Assembly: GCA_031549115.1 (NCBI GenBank) | Contig: JAVBQJ010000020.1 | Span: forward strand, 1 to 53,084 | Direction: 5' to 3' | DNA from: JAVBQJ01 sp031549115 | Lineage (GTDB): Bacteria; Verrucomicrobiota; Lentisphaeria; Victivallales; Victivallaceae | DNA length: 53,084 nucleotides | In this document: positions 49,762-53,084 of the stretch, piece by piece | Position numbering within the stretch: the first letter of the stretch is position 1 | How the letters are laid out: the number at the start of each line of letters is the position of its first letter | Program-made: the position numbers and the translations under genes | Notes under the pieces: generated by a model | The model's database searches: none | Told to the model about the DNA's origin: nothing | What the model saw: the letters and a program-made list of their open reading frames with translations, nothing else

Positions 49762-50538
49762 ATGAATTTGCGTCCGAATCCGGCTCTGGAAAAGATGCGC
49801 CGGGGAGAATTGGTGATTTCCTTCAAGTTGAACCTCGACGGTATCCGTACAGTTCAGGTGGCCGGATTGTATGATCTCGATATGATCTGGATCGATGTGG
49901 AACACGTGCCCAATGGCACCGCGCAGATCGAACAGCAGGTTCTCGCCGCCCGCGCCGCCGGCAAAGATGTCGTGGTCCGGGTCAAAAAAGGGTGTTATTC
50001 CGATTTCATCCACCCGTTGGAGATGGATGCGTCGGGGGTCATGGTCCCGCACGTGATGAGCGCCCAAGAGGCGCGTGACATCGTCCGGATGACCAAATTT
50101 CATCCGGTCGGACGCCGTCCGGTCGACGGCGGCAATGCCGATGGCGCATTCTGTACTGTGTCGTTCGCCGAATACAGCCGCTTCGTCAACGCCAACCGCT
50201 TCGTGTCGATTCAGATCGAAGATCCCGAAGCATTGGATGAGCTGGACGAAATCGCCGCCACGCCCGGAATCGATCTTTTGTTCTTCGGCCCGGCCGACTT
50301 CAGCCATGGCGCCGGACTCGACTGCGATCTTGCTCATCCGCAAGTCATCGAGGCGCGTGCCCGCGTCGTCGCGGCAGCGAAGAAATACGGCAAATTGGCC
50401 GGTACCACCGCCTCGGTTGCCACCGTGCGCGAATACCGGGCATTGGGTTACGACTGGTTGAACGTCGGTGCCGACGTGGTCGGCCTCACGACTTATCTGC
50501 AGGACCTCACGGACAAACTGAGCGCTCTACGGCATTGA
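49762..50538 (+). CDS. HpcH/HpaI-family pyruvate-type aldolase
   Basis: The protein has 258 residues. ATG 49762 is chosen because AGGAAAGG is well placed; a GTG at 49753 is in frame but sits inside that site. MIWIDVEHVPNG, VVRVKKG, ASGVMVPHVMSAQEA, SIQIEDPEALDEL and FFGPADFS give the Glu and Asp metal ligands of class II HpaI/GarL aldolases. They cleave 2-keto-3-deoxy acids to pyruvate and an aldehyde. It may break down sugar acids from the neighbouring glycan pathways. Confidence 0.9.
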   Translation: MNLRPNPALEKMRRGELVISFKLNLDGIRTVQVAGLYDLDMIWIDVEHVPNGTAQIEQQVLAARAAGKDVVVRVKKGCYSDFIHPLEMDASGVMVPHVMSAQEARDIVRMTKFHPVGRRPVDGGNADGAFCTVSFAEYSRFVNANRFVSIQIEDPEALDELDEIAATPGIDLLFFGPADFSHGAGLDCDLAHPQVIEARARVVAAAKKYGKLAGTTASVATVREYRALGYDWLNVGADVVGLTTYLQDLTDKLSALRH

Positions 50539-50557
50539 TGCGGCCTGCGTGTGATCG

Positions 50558-50595
50558 AAAAAAAAGACGCCGCACCATTGCTTGATGGTGCGGCG
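50558..50595 (-). terminator. Intrinsic terminator of the CsgG-like operon
   Basis: A perfect 11-base stem (CGCCGCACCAT at 50568-50578 with 50585-50595) is followed on the minus strand by a run of eight T (50558-50565). It lies 15 bases after the stop of the minus-strand gene and may also serve the convergent aldolase gene. Confidence 0.85.
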
Positions 50596-50610
50596 AACCG
50601 CGTAATTACA

Positions 50611-51537
50611 TTACTTCATTACCGGGAATACATCGCGGGCGAGCCGGAGCGCTCCCTGGGCGATGGCCTCTTTGGCGGCGACGACGTAAGTGGCACCGGC
50701 GAGGGTATCCCGGACCGACCCGGTGGCCAGCAACTTTTGCTCTTTGTTGAATACCGACAATTCGACGCGGCTTTCCGCGCTGGCGAATTTATTGTAACTT
50801 CCGGCCGAGGACGCGACGGCTTCACCGATCACGGCGAAGTCGGCGGCTTCCCGCTTGGCCACGACATCGAATCCAAGCGCAAGCGCCAATTCCTTGAGTG
50901 AAGTTTCGGCGGCCGGATCCGGGACGGAAGCGTTGATATTTTCGGTGACTTTGATGTAGATTTTCCGGTCTTTGCCCTTGACGGAAGCTTTCAAGGTATC
51001 GAGAACCCCGGCCTGGGTCGGAATTTTCGGCAACAACTTTTCCGCATTCTTTTCAAGCATGGCGGAGATTTTTTCGGCCAATTCCGGCACCATATCGAGG
51101 TAGCTTTGCGTCCCCGATACTTTGCAGGCGAGAACCCGGCTGGTTTCCGTCCCGATGATTTTGGCGGTGAGGAAATTCTGTTCGCCGTTACGGAATGCCG
51201 AACCGGTGATCAGAATTTTGGCGCCGATCAATTTCCCGAGTTGCACCTGGGCATCCTTGTCGGTCATTCCGGTGGCGGACAGATTGAGCTCGTCGAGCGC
51301 TTTGTCCAATTCGGCACGTTCGACCATATCGGCGACGCCGTTTTCCATGAGGGAGATCGAAACCAGCTCGGCGATGGATTTTCCGTCGCTGCCCTCCGCC
51401 TGGCGTCCGCGGGAATCAAACGGCAACACCGCGGTGGTCGGAACCATCATCATGTCCTCCGCCTGCGAGAAGAGGGGGGCGAATATAGTTGCCGCCACCA
51501 GGGCGGCTCCGGTCAGGGTGCGGGAAATAAGCTTCAT
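50611..51537 (-). CDS. CsgG-like secreted or outer-membrane protein
   Basis: The protein has 308 residues with a signal peptide (MKLISRTLTGAALVAATIFAPLFSQA) but no lipobox Cys. VPTTAVLPFDSRG, IAELVSISLMENGVADMVERAEL, ALDELNLSATGMTD, and LGKLIGAKILITGSAF with FLTAKIIGTETSRVLACKVSG match the CsgG/HfaB fold of curli-type secretion and related proteins. A second mixed domain follows (about 190-308). A strong AAGGAGG precedes the ATG, which overlaps the stop of the upstream gene (ATGA). It may help export or anchor surface material. Confidence 0.72.
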   Translation of the reverse strand: MKLISRTLTGAALVAATIFAPLFSQAEDMMMVPTTAVLPFDSRGRQAEGSDGKSIAELVSISLMENGVADMVERAELDKALDELNLSATGMTDKDAQVQLGKLIGAKILITGSAFRNGEQNFLTAKIIGTETSRVLACKVSGTQSYLDMVPELAEKISAMLEKNAEKLLPKIPTQAGVLDTLKASVKGKDRKIYIKVTENINASVPDPAAETSLKELALALGFDVVAKREAADFAVIGEAVASSAGSYNKFASAESRVELSVFNKEQKLLATGSVRDTLAGATYVVAAKEAIAQGALRLARDVFPVMK

Positions 51538-52220
51538 TTTGAATCCTCCTTGATGAGTTGACGGAGCACTATCACATTTTGAATCGACGACAAATCGAAG
51601 CCGGGTGAAAACAGAATGGTGGCGGCCCCGCTTTCGGCGTCCCGAATCCGGATGTAGCCGGCGTTGCCGTGCGTATCGGCAACCTGTTCGCGCTGGTCCA
51701 GGGAGATGCCGAGAGAACCTCCGCCGGCGCGACCGACGGTGATTTCCGACCAGTTGCCGAGCTTCAGCGGAAACTCGTATTGGTCGGGAAAGACCAACGT
51801 TATTTTCCCGGGTTCGGAATGAAACGTGTCGGTGATGAATAGATCGTAATCCTCGTCGCTGTCCTTCACGCCAAGGCCGGCGAAGGTTTTCTTGAGTTGT
51901 GGCCGGTCGAGTTCGAAGTGAGCCGTTTTGCCGAAGAGCAGCTGCGGCGCCCAGATCCGGAGCGGAGTCCGTTTATCGCTTTGGAGATAGAGCAGTTCGA
52001 CATCGAGGTGGGAGTCCTGCGTGAGCGCGGGGAAGTTGACGACCACGTCACCTTCGCCGGCAGCCAGGATACGTCCATGTTCGGCGAGAATCTGCCATGC
52101 GCCCTGCGCGGGAACAGATATGCTCTGTTCTTGCCCGGACCAGACATTGAGGCGGACGGGTTCTGTGCCGGCGGCGGCAATCGAACTCAGCAGAATTATC
52201 CCAAGGAGCCATTTCGACAT
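51534..52220 (-). CDS. Secreted protein of unknown function
   Basis: The protein has 228 residues from ATG 52220, with GGGAG upstream. A signal peptide (MSKWLLGIILLSSIAAAG) is followed by a beta-rich region (LNVWSGQEQSISVP, HLDVELLYLQSDKRTP, ITLVFPDQYEFPLKLG). I do not recognise the family. Its stop overlaps the CsgG-like start, so they form a two-gene unit and may form a complex. Confidence 0.65.
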   Translation of the reverse strand: MSKWLLGIILLSSIAAAGTEPVRLNVWSGQEQSISVPAQGAWQILAEHGRILAAGEGDVVVNFPALTQDSHLDVELLYLQSDKRTPLRIWAPQLLFGKTAHFELDRPQLKKTFAGLGVKDSDEDYDLFITDTFHSEPGKITLVFPDQYEFPLKLGNWSEITVGRAGGGSLGISLDQREQVADTHGNAGYIRIRDAESGAATILFSPGFDLSSIQNVIVLRQLIKEDSK

Positions 52221-52380
52221 TTTGTTCTTCTCCCGTCCGGATTTTGCGGAAACGCCGATACCGAGCTTCATTTGAGAGTTAAAATAATGGAAATAATTCC
52301 GATTGCAAATACAAAATGAGTTTTCATCCTATAAAATCCAAGATTTGGGAAAAAAAAGTCTAAATCGGAGCGGCGCTGGG

Positions 52381-52408
52381 TTGTAAAAGCGCGAAAGGGG
52401 GCTATATT
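52381..52408 (+). promoter_or_regulatory. Promoter for tRNA-Arg
   Basis: TTGTAA (52381-52386), a 16-base spacer and TATATT (52403-52408) end 17 bases before the tRNA. Confidence 0.5.
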
Positions 52409-52425
52409 AACAGTTACAATCTGGT

Positions 52426-52502
52426 GCACCCGTAGCTCAGATGGATAGAGCGTCTGCCTCCGGAGTAGAAGGTCTTGGGTTCGAGTCCCGACGGGTGTAC
52501 CA
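52426..52502 (+). tRNA. tRNA-Arg(CCG)
   Basis: The 77-base cloverleaf has acceptor GCACCCG/CGGGTGT, D-arm GCTC/GAGC, anticodon stem TCTGC/GTAGA with loop CTCCGGA, T-arm TTGGG/CCCGA with TTCGAGT, and encoded CCA. The anticodon CCG reads CGG, an Arg codon useful in this GC-rich genome. A 5'-half copy lies inverted at 52659-52696. Confidence 0.95.
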
Positions 52503-52658
52503 ATTTTTTTTGCCTTTTTTCCGGGATTTGAACCGGAAATACACACCAGATCGCTTTTTTTCTTCTCCGAAAAAAACTGTCGAGGCTTGATCCATCGTCC
52601 GAAAACCGATTGATAGCCTAACTATAAACTAACACGGTCCAGCCAAAAGTCAAATCGT

Positions 52659-52696
52659 GGCAGAAGCTCGATCCATCAGAGCTACGGGTGCACCAG
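52659..52696 (-). repeat. Inverted copy of the tRNA-Arg 5' half
   Basis: The reverse complement matches 52421-52458 at 35 of 38 bases. It covers 5 bases of upstream flank, the acceptor strand, the D-arm and the start of the anticodon stem, and then diverges. No 3' half follows, so it is not a working tRNA. Confidence 0.8.
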
Positions 52697-52994
52697 TTGT
52701 CGCCTGCTTTCTCAATTACAATTGCAACAACCAGACAGCTTCGAGGACAAAAGTTAAGAAGAGAGCTTGCAACAGAAATAGACAGAATTTTATTTTTTCT
52801 GTCTGACGCCCCAAGTTCGGCAGAGGCGTTTACTTGGAATTGGAAAAATGATAATGGTCAGATTGCATTACATTTTCCTGGGTCCATTTGCTTCTTTTGG
52901 TGAATACTTGCGGAAGCCATGATTAATCAGGCGACAAGCTGTTTGATAACGTCCGATAAATTGCGCACATTTTGAAAGAGGCAGCTTGAAAAGC

Positions 52995-53054
52995 GGCCTG
53001 TTTTCTGATTGATTATGTTTAACCACAAACCTAATCAAAAAAGGAAAACAAGCC
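52995..53054 (+). promoter_or_regulatory. Hairpin covering a ribosome binding site
   Basis: GGCCTGTTTTC (52995-53005) pairs at 10 of 11 positions with GAAAACAAGCC (53044-53054). TGATT/AATCA (53006-53010 with 53033-53037) extends the pairing. The AAGGA of the gene at 53055 lies at the base of this stem. Mobile-element transposase genes often hide their start site in this way when read from outside. Confidence 0.45.
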
Positions 53055-53084
53055 ATGGAAAATGTAGCGCAAGAAAACGAAAAG
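53055..53084 (+). CDS. Start of a gene cut by the window edge (possible transposase)
   Basis: ATG at 53055 begins MENVAQENEK and stays open to the edge. AAGGAAAAC lies upstream. Ten residues do not allow a family call. The sequestered ribosome site and AT-rich context suggest a mobile-element gene. Confidence 0.45.
   Translation, partial: MENVAQENEK

Larger units (their letters stand above)
52503..53054. other. AT-rich stretch after the tRNA, probable insertion junction
   Basis: Base composition falls well below that of the rest of the window. It holds T-rich tracts (52504-52519, 52554-52570), the inverted tRNA half, and an open stretch 52688-52903 with a protein-like middle (RGQKLRRELATEIDRILFFLSD) that ends abruptly. 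I cannot name it and do not call it a gene. A left end of a mobile element somewhere near 52875-52900 would explain the cut. Confidence 0.45.

Noticed and set aside
52659..52696. A second tRNA gene
   Set aside because: Only the 5' half is present; anticodon loop, T-arm and acceptor 3' strand are missing.
52868..53056. A 62-codon minus-strand frame near the right edge
   Set aside because: No ribosome site or family signature, and it overlaps the probable insertion junction.

Overview
The window looks like a chromosomal piece of a Lentisphaerota bacterium, probably of the Victivallis type. The main reasons are six copies of a type IV pilin-like (pseudopilin) gene with the near-invariant N-terminus FTLIELLVVIAIIAIL, several with a C-terminal H-X9-DG motif, sitting beside secreted glycosidase-like genes, all in GC-rich DNA with a Gram-negative envelope gene set (BamA, Arn enzymes, a CsgG-like protein). 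The taxonomic call is an inference from gene content.

Layout. Bases 1-767: last codons of an AraC-type regulator, then hairpin-rich repeats. 768-8600: two pseudopilin/glycosidase cassettes, the second behind a divergent AraC gene. 8635-9549: AEC-family permease. 9946-14478 (minus): purE, rpoZ, a long acyl-CoA dehydrogenase, etfA and etfB. 14597-22823 (minus): holA, arnC, arnT, arnB, galM, rnhC and prfB, transcribed from prfB towards holA. 23384-27294 (minus): a TPR/Sel1-like lipoprotein and bamA. 27737-30742 (minus): a small membrane protein, a pseudopilin and an ABC transporter, led by a consensus promoter. 30937-34782: GntR/LacI-type regulator, pseudopilin, glycosidase. 35174-43997 (minus): metallophosphoesterase, then an operon of GntR-type regulator, secreted glycosidase-like protein, pseudopilin, sugar-phosphate isomerase and an unrecognised 666-residue protein. 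44105-49308: AraC/cupin regulator divergent from a pseudopilin and a 1172-residue LamG protein. 49762-52220: HpcH/HpaI aldolase, a CsgG-like protein and a companion. 52426-52502: tRNA-Arg(CCG). From there to the right edge the DNA becomes AT-richer and looks like an insertion junction.

Two themes stand out. First, a cassette of sensor/regulator, pseudopilin and secreted hydrolase recurs about five times, often with the pseudopilin stop overlapping the next start, plus one decayed remnant at 37130-37290. I infer that each pseudopilin is a dedicated secretion or display partner of its neighbour. Second, seven intergenic stretches carry arrays of hairpins of three related families (called A, B and C here). 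The C family has three copies whose stems change by compensatory substitutions and which end in a terminator-like hairpin. Families A and C share a module (AGTAA, hairpin, GTAAC), and A and B share an end block. I do not recognise these as any known RNA or mobile element family.
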